NCBI GenBank assembly: GCA_963707275.1
Contig: CAVPPH010000001.1
Location: 1,116,001 to 1,180,000, forward strand
DNA from: JACKBK01 sp963707275
Lineage (GTDB): Bacteria > Chloroflexota > Anaerolineae > JAAEKA01
DNA length: 64,000 nt
Direction of reading: 5' to 3'
Shown: positions 50,563 to 61,779 of the stretch, one piece after another
Layout: the number at the start of each line of letters is the position of its first letter
Position numbering within the stretch: position 1 is the first letter of the stretch
Position numbers and translations under genes: made by a program
Notes under the pieces: model-generated
What the model was told of the DNA's origin: nothing
The model's database searches: none
Seen by the model: the letters and a program-made list of their open reading frames with translations, nothing else

Positions 50563-51207
50563 ATGCTACTGGAACAACTGCGACACGACGTTTGGAAGTA
50601 CAACCTGGAGCTGCCGAAATATGGCCTGGTCGTCATGACCAGCGGCAACATCAGCGGGCTTGACCCGTCCAGCCGGCTGGTGGTAATCAAGCCCAGCGGC
50701 TACAGCTATGAGGAGATGACCCCGGACGACATGGTCGTTGTCGATCTGGATGGCGCGGTCGTCGAAGGCCATCTCAAGCCGTCCACCGACACAGCCACCC
50801 ATCTCTACATCTACAAGCATCGGCCCGATGTTCTCGGTATCGGCCACACCCATTCCGTCTACGCGTCCAGCTTCGCGGCGCTGGGGCAGCCAATTCCGGC
50901 CGTCCTGACGTCGGCAGCCATGCTGGGCGGCGAGGTCCCATGCGGTGGATACGCGGCCATCGGCGGCGAGCAGATCGGCGCTGAGATTCTGCGCAGCATC
51001 GGCTCAAAGCGCGTAGTGCTGATGCAAAACCACGGCGTCTTTACCATCGGCGACTCGCCCCGGCAGGCGGCCAAGATGGCTATCGAAGTGGAAGAGATCG
51101 CCAAGATCACACACCTGGCGATGCTGAAGGGCGAACCGATTCGACTTACACCGGAACAACTGGCAGAAACCGGCGAGATGTACCAGACGGTCTACGGCCA
51201 GCGCTGA
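50563..51207 (+). CDS. class II aldolase/epimerase, L-ribulose-5-phosphate 4-epimerase-like (UlaF/AraD family)
   Basis: A zinc-dependent epimerase or aldolase of 214 residues, intact. Motifs in order: VVMTSGNISGLD, VVIKPSGYSYEEM, PSTDTATHLYIYKHRPDV, the zinc ligands GIGHTHSVYASSFAAL, and MQNHGVFTIG. In UlaF/AraD this converts L-ribulose-5-P to D-xylulose-5-P. I chose ATG 50563 because TTAGGAG precedes it. Together with the decarboxylase and UlaE-like genes it reconstitutes the Ula lower pathway. Some family members are aldolases for other phosphosugars, so the reaction is inference. Confidence 0.87.
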   Translation: MLLEQLRHDVWKYNLELPKYGLVVMTSGNISGLDPSSRLVVIKPSGYSYEEMTPDDMVVVDLDGAVVEGHLKPSTDTATHLYIYKHRPDVLGIGHTHSVYASSFAALGQPIPAVLTSAAMLGGEVPCGGYAAIGGEQIGAEILRSIGSKRVVLMQNHGVFTIGDSPRQAAKMAIEVEEIAKITHLAMLKGEPIRLTPEQLAETGEMYQTVYGQR

Positions 51208-51228
51208 ACACACTGTCAACAAAGCATC

Positions 51229-52268
51229 ATGGCAGAACTGACTTCAAAAGAACGGATCAAACGAGTTCTTCAACGCCAGGAACCGGATCGCGTCCCACAT
51301 TTCGAGTGGCTGATCGACCGCAAGGTGCGCCGACGCAATCCTGCCAGACTGCGCGGATCCCAACGTCTTCGCCGTGCGCATGGGTCAGGACGCGGTCATC
51401 GTTGATCCCAACTTCAAGTCAACGCCGCTGGCAGGCGACCGCTATCTCAGCGAGTGGGGATACATCGGTCAGAGAACCCAGGAGGAGCACGGCATCGAAG
51501 TCGAGTCGCCCATCAAAACCATGGCCGACTTCGAGCGCTATGCCCCGCCCGATCCGTACGCGCCCGGACGCTACGACGCCGTCGAGAACGCGCTGGCAAC
51601 CTACGGCGACCACTACGCTGTGATCGTCCACCTGAACGACGTCTTCTCGATCCCGCGCACGCTGATGGGTATGGAAGACCTGCTGATGGCGGTGGCGCTG
51701 CAGCCGGAGCTGGTGCAGGCGCTGGTGGACATGTCGGTGGACATCAACCTCAAGATGGCGAAGGAGGTGGCCGCGCGTGGCGCGGAGTTCGTCTACACCG
51801 GCGACGACCTGGCGTGGACCAAGGGGCCGCTGATGTCGCCCCGCCACTTCCGCCAGTTGCTCTATCCCGGCCTGTGCCGCGTCATGCGCGGCTTCAAGGA
51901 GCTCGGCCTCTTCGTGATCAAGCACACCGACGGCAACCTCTGGCCGATCATCGACATGCTGGTCGATTCGGGCATCGACTGCCTGGATCCCATCGACCCG
52001 ATCGCCGGGATGGACCTGGGCGAGGTCAAGGCAAAGTACGGCCAGCGGATCGCGCTGAAAGGCAACGTTGACTGCGCCAGCCTGATGAGCTATCGGAACG
52101 CCCGAAGAGACCGCCGAAGCCACCAAGGAGGCGCTGCGCCAAGGGATGCCGGGCGGCGGCTACATCCTGTCGTCCAGCAACAGCATCCATTCGGGCGTGA
52201 AGCCCGAGAACTACCTGGCCATGGTGCGGACGCTGCAAGAGTTCGGCAGCTATCCGATGAACCTATAG
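51229..52268 (+). CDS. uroporphyrinogen-decarboxylase-like protein (frameshifted)
   Basis: A URO-D superfamily protein, the fold of uroporphyrinogen decarboxylase and of cobalamin-dependent methyltransferases such as MtaA and CmuA. It starts MAELTSKERIKRVLQRQEPDRVPHFEWL. Extra C bases near 51335 and 52095 break the frame. The body reads GRYDAVENALATYGDHYAVIVHL, EDLLMAVALQPELVQALVDM, EFVYTGDDLAWTKGPLMSPRHFRQLLYPG, VIKHTDGNLWPIIDMLVDSGIDCLDPIDPIAGMDL and GGGYILSSSNSIHSGVKPEN. It is 345 residues. No corrinoid protein is nearby. Its role in a sugar cluster is unknown. Confidence 0.82.
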
Positions 52269-52290
52269 GGCCGCGCGGCGAGGCAAGACC

Positions 52291-53848
52291 ATGAGTTATC
52301 TGGCAGGCATCGACCTGGGCTCGACAACACTCAAAGCGGTGATCTTTGACCTGGCCGGCAACGTGATAGCCTCTGCGTGCCGGCCCACGGAACGATTCCA
52401 CCCCGATGCTGCGCACCCTGAGTGGACCGTCTGGATGCCGGATCAGATCTGGGGAGACAGCGCAGCGGCGATGCGGGAAGCCGTTGCTCAGTTGGATGAT
52501 CCCCGCCAGATCAAAGGGGTGGCCGTGACCGGTATGGGCATGGACGGCGTCCCGGTCGACGAGCACGGACAGTGGCTCTACCCCTTCATCAGTTGGCACT
52601 GTCCGCGCACGCAGCCCCAGTTCGACTGGTGGTCAGAGCACATCACGGCGGAGAAGACGTTCTCCATCGGCGGCAACACGCTGTGGCGCTTCTCGACCGC
52701 GCTGCGCCTGCTCTGGATGGCCGAGCACGAGCCGCAGATCCTCGAGCGCACCTACAAGTGGCTGCTGATCGAGGACTATGTCAACATGATGCTGTGCGGC
52801 GAGATGGCAACCGACTACACCATGGCCTCCTGCACGCTGCTGTTCGACCAGCGAACACGCGACTGGTCCGACGAGATGCTTGGGCTGGCCGGCATCGACA
52901 GGCGGCTGCTGCCAGACTCCCGGCCAAGCGGGACGTTTCTCGGCGAGATCACCCCGGCCGCGGCAGCCGCCACCGGTCTGCCTGCCGGCACGCCGGTGGT
53001 GCTGGGCGGCCACGACTACCTGTGCGGCGCGCTGCCGGTCGGCGTGATCCGGCCCGGCGTGATTCTGGACGTCAGCGGCACGTGGGAGATCGTGCTGGCC
53101 GCCACCGAGTCGCCTGTGCTGACGCCCGCGGCGCAGCGGACGGGCGTGACCGTCGAGACGCACGTCGCGCGCGATCTCTACGCCGTCTGGGGCGGCGCGG
53201 TGTCTGCCGACATGCTGGAATGGTATCGCGGCGAGTTCGGCTTCGAGGCCAGATACCAGGCTGACCAGTGCGGCGGCGTCGACTGGGACTTCCTGATGGC
53301 CGATGCGGCGGCAGCGCCCGCTGGCTCCCACGGCGTCATGTTCCTGCCGCATTTCTCAGGAGCCGGCTGCCCGACGGTCGATCCGCGTTCGCTGGGCGCC
53401 TTCGTTGGCATGAGCAGCCGCGCCAGCAAGGGCGACATGCTGCGGGCAGTGATCGAGGGTCTCGACTATCAGTTTCTGGAAATTGTGCGAACCCTGCACA
53501 CCGACCTGCATGTTCCGTTCGATCAACTGATCGTGGTCGGCGGCGCCACCAGAAACAAGTTCTGGATGCAGAACAAGGCAGACATGATCGCGGGCCTGTT
53601 TGGCCGTTCCGTTGAGGTGTCAGACGTTGCCGAAGCCACCTCGCTGGGCGCCGCCATGCTGGCCGGCATCGGCGTCGGGATCTATCGCGATGAAGAGGAT
53701 GCGTTCGCGCACGTGCGCAAGGCAGGCGTCGTCTGCGAACCGGACCAGCAAGCAGCCAGCCTGTACGCGCAACTGTTTCCCGATCTACCAGCAGCTCTAT
53801 CCGGCGCTGAAATCGGTCCACCATCAGTTGTCAGCAGTAAGGAGTTGA
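52291..53848 (+). CDS. FGGY-family carbohydrate kinase 1
   Basis: A sugar kinase of about 515 residues. It opens MSYLAGIDLGSTTLKAVIFDLAGNV (ATP phosphate-1 motif) and has GVAVTGMGMDGVPVDEHGQ, PFISWHCPRTQP, VVLGGHDYLCGALPVGV, DVSGTWEIVLAA and the C-terminal VVGGATRNKFWMQNKADMIAG with EATSLGAAMLAGIGVGIY. A one-base insertion near 53780 hides the end, restored as FPIYQQLYPALKSVHHQL and the stop at 53848. It resembles xylulose/L-fuculose kinases. The next kinase starts 4 bp later and is only distantly alike, so the two may act on different sugars of the pathway. Confidence 0.9.
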
Positions 53849-53852
53849 CATC

Positions 53853-55459
53853 ATGCCTTCCTACCTCCTGGGCATCGACAACGGCCTGACAGTCTCCAAG
53901 GCTGCCATCTTCGACCTGGAGGGTCGCGAGATTGCAGTTCAGGGCCACAAGGTCGCTCTCGACTATCCGCACCCCGGCTGGGTCGAGCGCGACAGCGAAA
54001 CGGTCTGGCTGACCACGGCCGCCGCCATCCGTGAGGCCATCGAGAAGTCTGGGATCGATCCGCGCGATATCGTCAGCATCGGCAACGCGGCGCACGGCAA
54101 CGGCATCTATCTGGTGGACAAGGCCGGCGCGCCCCTGGGACCTTCGGTGGCCTCGATGGACAATCGCGCCAGCGACATCATCGACGAGTGGATCCAGCCG
54201 GGAGGCGTCCGCGAGCAGAGCCTTCCCCGTCGTCATGACCAACACGTGGGCCGCCCAGCCGGCTGCCCTGCTTGCCTGGTTCAAGCGCCACCGGCCCGAA
54301 GTCTGGCAACAGATCGGCTATGCTTTCCCCTGCAAGGACTACATCAAGTACCGTCTCACCGGTGCGGTCACCTCAGACTACTCGGATATCAGCGGCATCA
54401 GCCTGTATGACAGCCGCAATCGCCGCTTCTCGCCTGAACTGCTGGACCTGTACGGCATTGGCGACATCCTGCCTGCCTTGCCGCAGCCTGTTGAGAGCCA
54501 CGACATTGCCGGCCGGGTGACGCGTGAAGCCGCTGCCCTGACCGGTCTGGCCGAGGGCACGCCGGTTGTCGGCGGCATGTTCGACATCAACGCGTCGGCC
54601 GTCGGCGCGGGCGTGATCGACGAAGGGATGCTTTGCATCATCGCCGGCACCTGGAGCATCAACGAGGTCGTCACCCGGCAACCGCTGCTGGACAAACGGC
54701 TCCTGATGTGTACGCTTTTTGCTGTGCCGGGCTTCTGGCTGGTTACCGACAGCAGCGCAACCTCGGCCACCAACCTGGAGTGGTTTGTCAGCCAGTTTTG
54801 CTACGAAGAAACCACCACGGCCGCGGCACGCGGCGTGTCGGTGTACGAAGTGTGCAACGAAATCGTCGCCAGCCTGCCGCCGGGCGGGACCGATGTCATT
54901 TTCCATCCCTTCCTGTTTGGCTCCAATGTGCAGGCCAACGCGCGCGCCGGGTTCTACGGACTGGGCGCCTGGCACACCAAAGCGCATGTCTTGCGCGCGT
55001 TGTACGAAGGGGTCGTCTTTGGTCATCTTGATCACGTCAACCGGCTGAAAGCAGCCGGCGCGCCGATCAGCGCCGCGCGATTGACGGGCGGCGGCGCGCG
55101 CAGCACCGTGTGGACGCAGATGTTTGCCGACGCGCTGGAGCTGCCGATCGAGGTGCCGGCCGCTTCTGAGATCGCTGCGCTGGGCGCAGCCATCGCGGCC
55201 GGGATTGGCGTCGGCGTCTACCGCGACTACAGCGACGCGATCGGCCGGACAGTGCAGATCGCGCGGCGACACGAGCCCCGGCCGGACGCGACGCGAGAAG
55301 TACCTGGCGCGCTATGAGGAATATTGCTGCTTGCTGGATGCCATGCGCGAGCCCTGGCGGCGGCTGGAGAAGCTGAGCCAGCAGGAGCAGTCCGAGGCTA
55401 TGAAGGCCGTCTGCACAAAAGTTCACGATATTTTTGCCGACACAGCGCAACCCGCATAG
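53853..55459 (+). CDS. FGGY-family carbohydrate kinase 2, L-xylulokinase-like (frameshifted)
   Basis: The N-terminus MPSYLLGIDNGLTVSKAAIFDLEGREI and the segment GNAAHGNGIYLVDKAG resemble LyxK-type kinases. After an extra C near 54215 it continues AFPVVMTNTWAAQPAALLAWFKRH, ISGISLYDSRN, GTPVVGGMFDINASAVGAGV, IIAGTWSINEVV, HPFLFGSNVQANARAGFYGL and RLTGGGARSTVWTQMFADAL. A further extra C near 55270 leads to the tail YLARYEEYCCLLDAMREPW, ending at 55459. The restored length is about 535 residues. L-xylulose kinase activity would fit a cluster with Ula-like enzymes. Confidence 0.88.
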
Positions 55460-55522
55460 AATGCGTGTCTATTGGTCGCAAGTCAATCACAGGGACCGGG
55501 AGTCCCTTCAACGGGAGCTATC

Positions 55523-56484
55523 ATGGAAGACGAGAACGAATCGACCTTCTGACGCAGGTTGCAATCTGGTATTACGAAGAAGGACTGAATCAGGCAGACA
55601 TCGCTGAACGAATCGATAAGTCGCGATCGATGGTTTCGCGCCTGCTGGAACAGGCTCGCGAGGCAGGGCTGGTCGAGGTCCGGGTCCGCTATCCCCTGCG
55701 AACCGACCCCGAACTTGAGCAGCGGTTGTGCCAGAAGTTCGGTCTCGCGGAGGCGCATGTGCTGGCCGAGCCGCCCGATGACTACCAGCTTCTGCTGCGG
55801 CGTCTTGGTGAACTCGGCGCTCGCTGCCTGCAGGCATCGCTCCATCCGGGCATCATCATCGGCTTGAGCTGGGGCAGCGGCGTCCACGCGGTGGTCAGCG
55901 CGATGCCAACCACACCGGTGCCAAACTCGACAATCGTGCAACTGATCGGCGCCGTCGGTCACGGCGATCCCATGGTGGACGGCGTGGAACTGGGACGCTG
56001 GCTGGCGCAAAAGTTGGGCGCTTCGTTCCGCTTCCTCTCCGCGCCGCTGCTTGTCAACGATGAGGCGGTCGCGCAGGCATTGCGCCATGAGCGGATCAAC
56101 GAAGAGACGTTGACGCTGGCCGCGCAGGCGGAGGTAGCGGTCATCGGCATCGGCACCCCGGAGCCTGAGTATTCCAGCCTGGTGCGCGCCGGCTATCTCA
56201 GCCGCACTGACATGGAAGCATTGATAGCCGCCGGCGTCGTCGGCGACATTGTCGCTCACCAGTTTGACGCGGCCGGACGAGTGCTCGACATCTCGGCGAA
56301 CCGCCGGGCCATCAACCTCGATGCGGAATCGATCCGTCGCATTCCCCGGGTTATCGCCGTATCGGGCAGCGTTTCGAAGGCCAGAGCGATCGCCGCAGCG
56401 CTGCGCGGCGGCTTCTGCAATTGTCTGGTAACCGATGCAAACGCGGCGCAGGTGGTGCTTGCCGATTCCCTCAACCCGACCTAG
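55523..56484 (+). CDS. SorC-family sugar-responsive transcriptional regulator
   Basis: SorC proteins (CggR, DeoR, LsrR relatives) are tetrameric repressors or activators released by phosphosugars. The N-terminal helix-turn-helix is YYEEGLNQADIAERIDKSRSMVSRLLEQAREAGLVEVRV. The effector domain has IIIGLSWGSGVHAVVSAM, NSTIVQLIGAVGHGD, GIGTPEPEYSSLVRAGYLS, GDIVAHQFDAAGRVLD and VSGSVSKARAIAAALRGGF. The start ATG 55523 after GGGAG is out of phase with the body, and one extra base near 55541 restores MEDENE to IDLLTQVAIW. It lies at the far end of the cluster and probably binds the TGTGA repeats at 39536-39588. Confidence 0.9.
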
Positions 56485-56511
56485 TACTCTGGTAAGCCAG
56501 GTAGTGCGTTC

Positions 56512-56645
56512 GTCATTCTGAGCGGCTCTGGCGGAAAGCGTTGTTTTGGTGAGGCCAAAGCGAAGAATCTCACCCACTCGCCAGAGAGATTCCTCGCTGG
56601 AGACTCTGCGACTTCTGGTTGGCTGTTAGACCCGCTCGGAATGAC
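56512..56645. repeat. palindromic MITE-like element
   Basis: GTCATTCTGAGCGG (56512-56525) pairs with CCGCTCGGAATGAC (56632-56645) with one mismatch. Inside, GAAGAATCTC and GAGATTCCTC pair again. It lies between the regulator and the lactonase genes. No coding sequence is seen in it. Confidence 0.65.
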
Positions 56646-56736
56646 ATTATGTAGAATCCAGCTTGACGGAGCACTTGCCTCCCGAATAACCTTACGGAAA
56701 CGGGTCGTTTGCGTAATTCAACGAAAGGTCAATCCA

Positions 56737-57623
56737 ATGTTCGAAGTTGAGCACGTCGTCAAAGTGCAGAACGAGGTTGGGGAGAGCCCTCGCTGGGACC
56801 CCGACGAGCAAGCGATCTACTGGCTGGACATCTGGGACAGCCCGGCCGTCTTCCGCCTCTATCCCTCAACCGGTGAACTTACCCGCTGGACGCCCGGCCT
56901 GCCGGTGACCGGCCAGGCGCGACGCGAGGCCGGTGGCTTTGTGTTCGCGACCCGCCAGGGCCTCTATCTCTGGGACGAGCAGAGCGGCAAGAGTGAATTC
57001 ATCCACGACCCCGAAGCCGGCAATCGTCCCGTCCGCTTCAACGACGGTTCGGCCGACAGGTCTGGTCGTTTCTGGGCCGGATCCACCTACGCCGACGACC
57101 AGTTCCGGCCCGAAGGGTCGCTCTACAGGATGCAGCCAGATCGCGGCGTCCAGCGGATGGCAGGCGGGCTGGCCTGCTCCAACGGCCTCGGCTGGAGCCC
57201 GGACAACAAGACGATGTACGTCACCGCCCAGTTCGCCTACGAGCTGCTGGCCTTCGACTTCGACCTGGACAGCGGGGAGATCGCCAACCGGCGCATCATT
57301 CGCCAAGGTGCCGGAAGCTGACGGCCTGCCCGACGGGTTGACCGTGGACGCCGAAGGGTGCGTCTGGAGCGCGCAGTGGGGCGGCTGGCGGCTGACGCGC
57401 TACGACCCGGACGGCAAGATCGAACGCGTGATCAAGCTGCCCGGTGCCTAACCCGACAAGCTGCGTCTTCGGCGGGCCTGACCTGAAAGACCTGTACGTC
57501 ACCACCGCCTGGCTGGGTCTCAGCGACGAAGAGCGGCGGACAGCGCCAGGATCAGGCGATCTGTATGTGATTCACACCGACATCCAGGGGATTGGTGGAG
57601 CCGAAGTTCACGGGGTAAAGTGA
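56737..57623 (+). CDS. SMP-30/gluconolactonase-like lactonase (frameshifted)
   Basis: A six-bladed calcium-dependent lactonase that opens aldonolactones to sugar acids. It starts MFEVEHVVKVQNEVGESPRWDPDEQAIYWLDI, with the metal Glu in GESPRWD. Others are RFNDGSADRSGRFWAGST, ACSNGLGWSPDNKTMYV (metal Asn), and, after an extra G near 57305, GLPDGLTVDAEGCVWSAQWGGW (metal Asp). Another extra G near 57450 leads to NPTSCVFGGPDLKDLYVTTA and the stop at 57623. The restored length is about 295 residues. A repeat separates it from the regulator, so it may have its own transcript. It would supply the open sugar acid to the pathway. Confidence 0.9.
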
Positions 57624-57634
57624 CGCGACCAACC

Positions 57635-58776
57635 TCAGATCGCCAGTAAGCTCAGAAACTCATTGAACAGCCCGTGCGAATCGTGCGGGCCAGGCGCGGC
57701 CTCGGGGTGATACTGGACGCTGAAGACGGGGTGACGCATGCAGTCGCATCCCCTCCAGCGAGCCGTCGTTCAGGCTGAGATGGGTGATCTCGACTGCGTC
57801 GCGATCCAGACTGTCGATGTCAACCTGGTAGTTGTGGTTCTGCGCAGTGATCGCTACCTGCCCCGTTCGGAGGTCCTGCACCGGATGATTGCCGCCGTGG
57901 TGGCCGAACTTCAGCCGGCTGGTTGACCCGCCCAGCGCGCGCCCGATGAGTTGGTGTCCCAGACAGATGCCGAATATGCGGCACGTCGGCCTGGATCAAC
58001 TCGCCGACCGCCTCGACGGCGTAGGGCAGACCGGCCGGATCGCCGGGGCCGTTGGAGAGCATCACGCCGGCGGGTGCATGGCCATCACATCGGCTGGCGG
58101 GCGTATCAGCCGGCACGACCGTGACGTGTAGCCCCATCGCCGCCAGGTGGCGCATGATGTTGCGCTTGGCGCCGAAGTCGTAGAGGACAACATGCGGCAC
58201 GTCCAGACCCGTGACGTTTTCGGAACCCGCGACGGTCTTGTTCACCACCCAGTGGTCCACGGCATCGCCCATCCAGTGATAGGGCTCGACGCAGGTAACT
58301 TCCCGCACCATGTCGCGGCCATCCAGCCCAGCCCAGGCACGCGCCATCTCCAGCAGACGTTGCGGGTCCGTGCCGCTGGTCGAAAGCGCGGCCTTCATGG
58401 TTCCTGCGTCGCGCAGCTTGCGCGTCAGGTATCGAGTATCCACGCCGGTGATGCCAGGAACGCCGTACGATGCCAACCAGTCAGACAACGTCGCACTGGC
58501 GCGCCAATTCGACACGCCGGGGCTGAGTGAGCGCACCACCAACGCAGCCACCTGCGGCCCCGCCAACTCGTAGTCTTCGGGGTTGATGCCAACGTTGCCG
58601 ATGTGCGACGCGGTGAACAGAACCGCCTGTCCGCGGTACGACGGGTCGGTCAGGATCTCCTGATAGCCAGTCATGCTGGTGTTGAAGACCAGCTCGAAGA
58701 CGGTATCTGAGGCCGCGCCGAAAGGCAGGCCGGTCAGGGTTGTCCCGTCTTCCAGAATGAGCGTAGCGTGTTGCAC
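57635..58776 (-). CDS. carA: carbamoyl-phosphate synthase small subunit (frameshifted)
   Basis: CarA is the glutamine amidotransferase that feeds ammonia to CarB. The N-terminal domain is QHATLILEDGTTLTGLPFG, FNTSMTGYQEILTDPSY, GITGVDTRYLTRKLRDAG and MKAALST. The amidotransferase half has LSNGPGDPAGLPYAV and the nucleophile Cys in FGICLGHQLIG, recovered in another frame near 57960. TAQNHNYQVD follows and the tail HPVFSVQYHPEAAPGPHDS ends at 57635. About 380 residues after at least two shifts (57970, 57740). I place the start at GTG 58776. Its partner carB is 19 kb away, across the catabolic cluster. Confidence 0.93.
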
Positions 58777-58826
58777 GGCAGTCAGATGTGATCTTCCATT
58801 CTCTGAGTGGTCTCCAATCAAATTGT

Positions 58827-60259
58827 TCAATTCACAGCATTGGGTTGACGAACCGACGCTGCCGCCTCTCGCAGGAGAACTGCAATTGTGGTTGCTCGCG
58901 CTGGCGCATCGCCGACGTAGTCGCTGGCATCCAGCAACGCGGCGGCCCTGTCGGCCGGCAGCCAGCGGGTGATGCGCGGGTCGCCGCACAGCAGTCGCGG
59001 CCAGCGGATTTGCCTCGCCGCGGCGCAGCGCATCCCAGGCGACCAGGCTGTGCTCGCGGATCACCTCGTGCAGCTCCTGGCGATCGCCGCCCGCCTTGAC
59101 CGCCTCCATCAGCAGCCGCTCGGTCGCAGCAAAGACGCCGTAGGTCGCCATGTTGCGCGCGACGACCTCCTCGCGCACGACCAGCCCGCGCACGACCCGC
59201 GTGGCGCGGCCGAGCAGTTCGTCGGTCAGCAGGAACGCCTCCGGCAGCAACATGCGCCGGTTGGCAGAATCGTCCAGCGTACGTTCCAGCAGGCTGTGGG
59301 CGGCGTTGTCCCAGGCGATCCGCGGCAGGGCGGCCAGTTGCCGCGCCAGGCTGTCGATGTTCTCGGCGTCGATGGGGTTGCGCTTGAAGGGCATCGCGCT
59401 GCTGCCGACCTGCTTCGCTGCCAAAGGGCTCGCTCCACTCGCCGACCGTCGGCGCCTGAAGCAGACGCAGGTCGAAGGCGAAGCGGTAGAGCGACTGGCC
59501 AATGCCCGGCCAGCGCGTTGACCACCAGCCAGTCCTGCTTGCGCGGGTAGACCTGCGTGCCGGCTGGATGCGCGCTGCAAGGCCCAGCAGATGCCAGCAC
59601 GCGTTGCTTCCAGGTCCGCCGCAGACGAGTTCAGCTCGCCGGTCAACTGTGCGTACGACGCAGAGGTGCCGACTGCGCCCCGCAGCCCCTTGCCGCGGAT
59701 GCCGTCGCGCACACGTGACAGCTCCTGCCAGTCCACCAGCAGGTCGTAGCCGTACTGCGCCAGGCGGTAGCCGACGGTGGTCGGTTCGGCTGGCTGCAGG
59801 TGGGTGAAGGCCATGGTCGGCAGCGTGGCGTACTGCTCGATCCTGGCTGCCAGCTCGGTCAGCAGCGCGGCCAGGCTGGCCAACAGCAGATCCGCAGACC
59901 TCGCGCAGCCGCAGCGCATCGACGTTGTCGAGCGCATCCATGCTGGTTGCGCCCAGGTGAATGACGCCGCCGCCGACCGGGCACTGCTCGGCATAGGTGC
60001 GGATCTCGGCCATCAGGTCGTGGCGAATCTCGGCCTCGATTGCCGCGGCGCGCGCCAGATCGATGTCGTCCTGGTGCGCCACCAAATCGGCCAACTGTTC
60101 CGCGCTGACCAGTCCGATCTCGTGCTGCGCGGTCGCCAGCGCGACCCAGAAGCGGCGCAACAGCAGCCGCTTGTGCCGCTCGGACCAGACCCGCCGCATG
60201 TCGTCGGAGCCGTAGCGCCAGGTCAGGGGGGAAAGGTAGGTGTCGTGCGAATAGTTCAT
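58827..60259 (-). CDS. purB: adenylosuccinate lyase (multiply frameshifted)
   Basis: PurB removes fumarate from SAICAR and adenylosuccinate. The N-terminus MNYSHDTYLSPLTWRYGSDDMRRVW is followed by VGGGVIHLGATSMDALDNVDALRLRE, then in other frames MAFTHLQPAEPTTVGYRLAQYG, GLRGAVGTSASY and the signature GSSAMPFKRNPIDAENI. The C-terminal helices read WDNAAHSLLERTLDDSANRRMLLPEAFLL and TYGVFAATERLLMEAV, ending RLLCGDPRITRWLPADRAAALLDASDY-like. Four or more shifts occur near 59900, 59580, 59500, 59420 and 59010. The restored length is about 470 residues. Confidence 0.93.
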
Positions 60260-60289
60260 ACTGGCGAACCTGTTCTCGTACTCGTACTC

Positions 60290-60336
60290 CTACTCGTCCT
60301 CCTACTCGTCCGGAATTCGAGTAAGAGGACGAGTAG
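60290..60336. repeat. inverted repeat within a TACTCG-rich tract
   Basis: CTACTCGTCCTCCTACTCG (60290-60308) pairs with 60318-60336 with one mismatch across 9 nt. A direct TACTCG/TACTCC tract lies just before it (60278-60300). It separates purB from purA and may form an mRNA hairpin. Confidence 0.6.
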
Positions 60337-60352
60337 AAGCAGGACCGAACGG

Positions 60353-61627
<1,275 letters not shown>

Positions 61628-61667
61628 GGCTGTGCTCCCTTCAATAACAAGACGTTGTGTAATTACT

Positions 61668-61756
61668 CAGCCCAAGGTGCCAGGTACTTCATGCTCCACC
61701 GTGGTGAGGCCATCATCGTTGCAAGGATACTTTCGGGCTCCAGCCCAAGTGCCAGG
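61668..61756. repeat. direct repeat upstream of purA
   Basis: CAGCCCAAGGTGCCAGG (61668-61684) and CAGCCCAAGTGCCAGG (61741-61756) differ by one base and are 73 bp apart. They lie in the purA leader next to the end of the lipoprotein gene. Confidence 0.5.
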
Positions 61757-61779
61757 CGCCTGAGCCGTATCGAGGTTGT

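Noticed and set aside
57820..59994. A single 724-codon fusion of adenylosuccinate lyase and CarA
   Set aside because: The two parts are joined only because frameshifts removed the purB stop. Intergenic sequence and a separate GTG start for carA are present between them.
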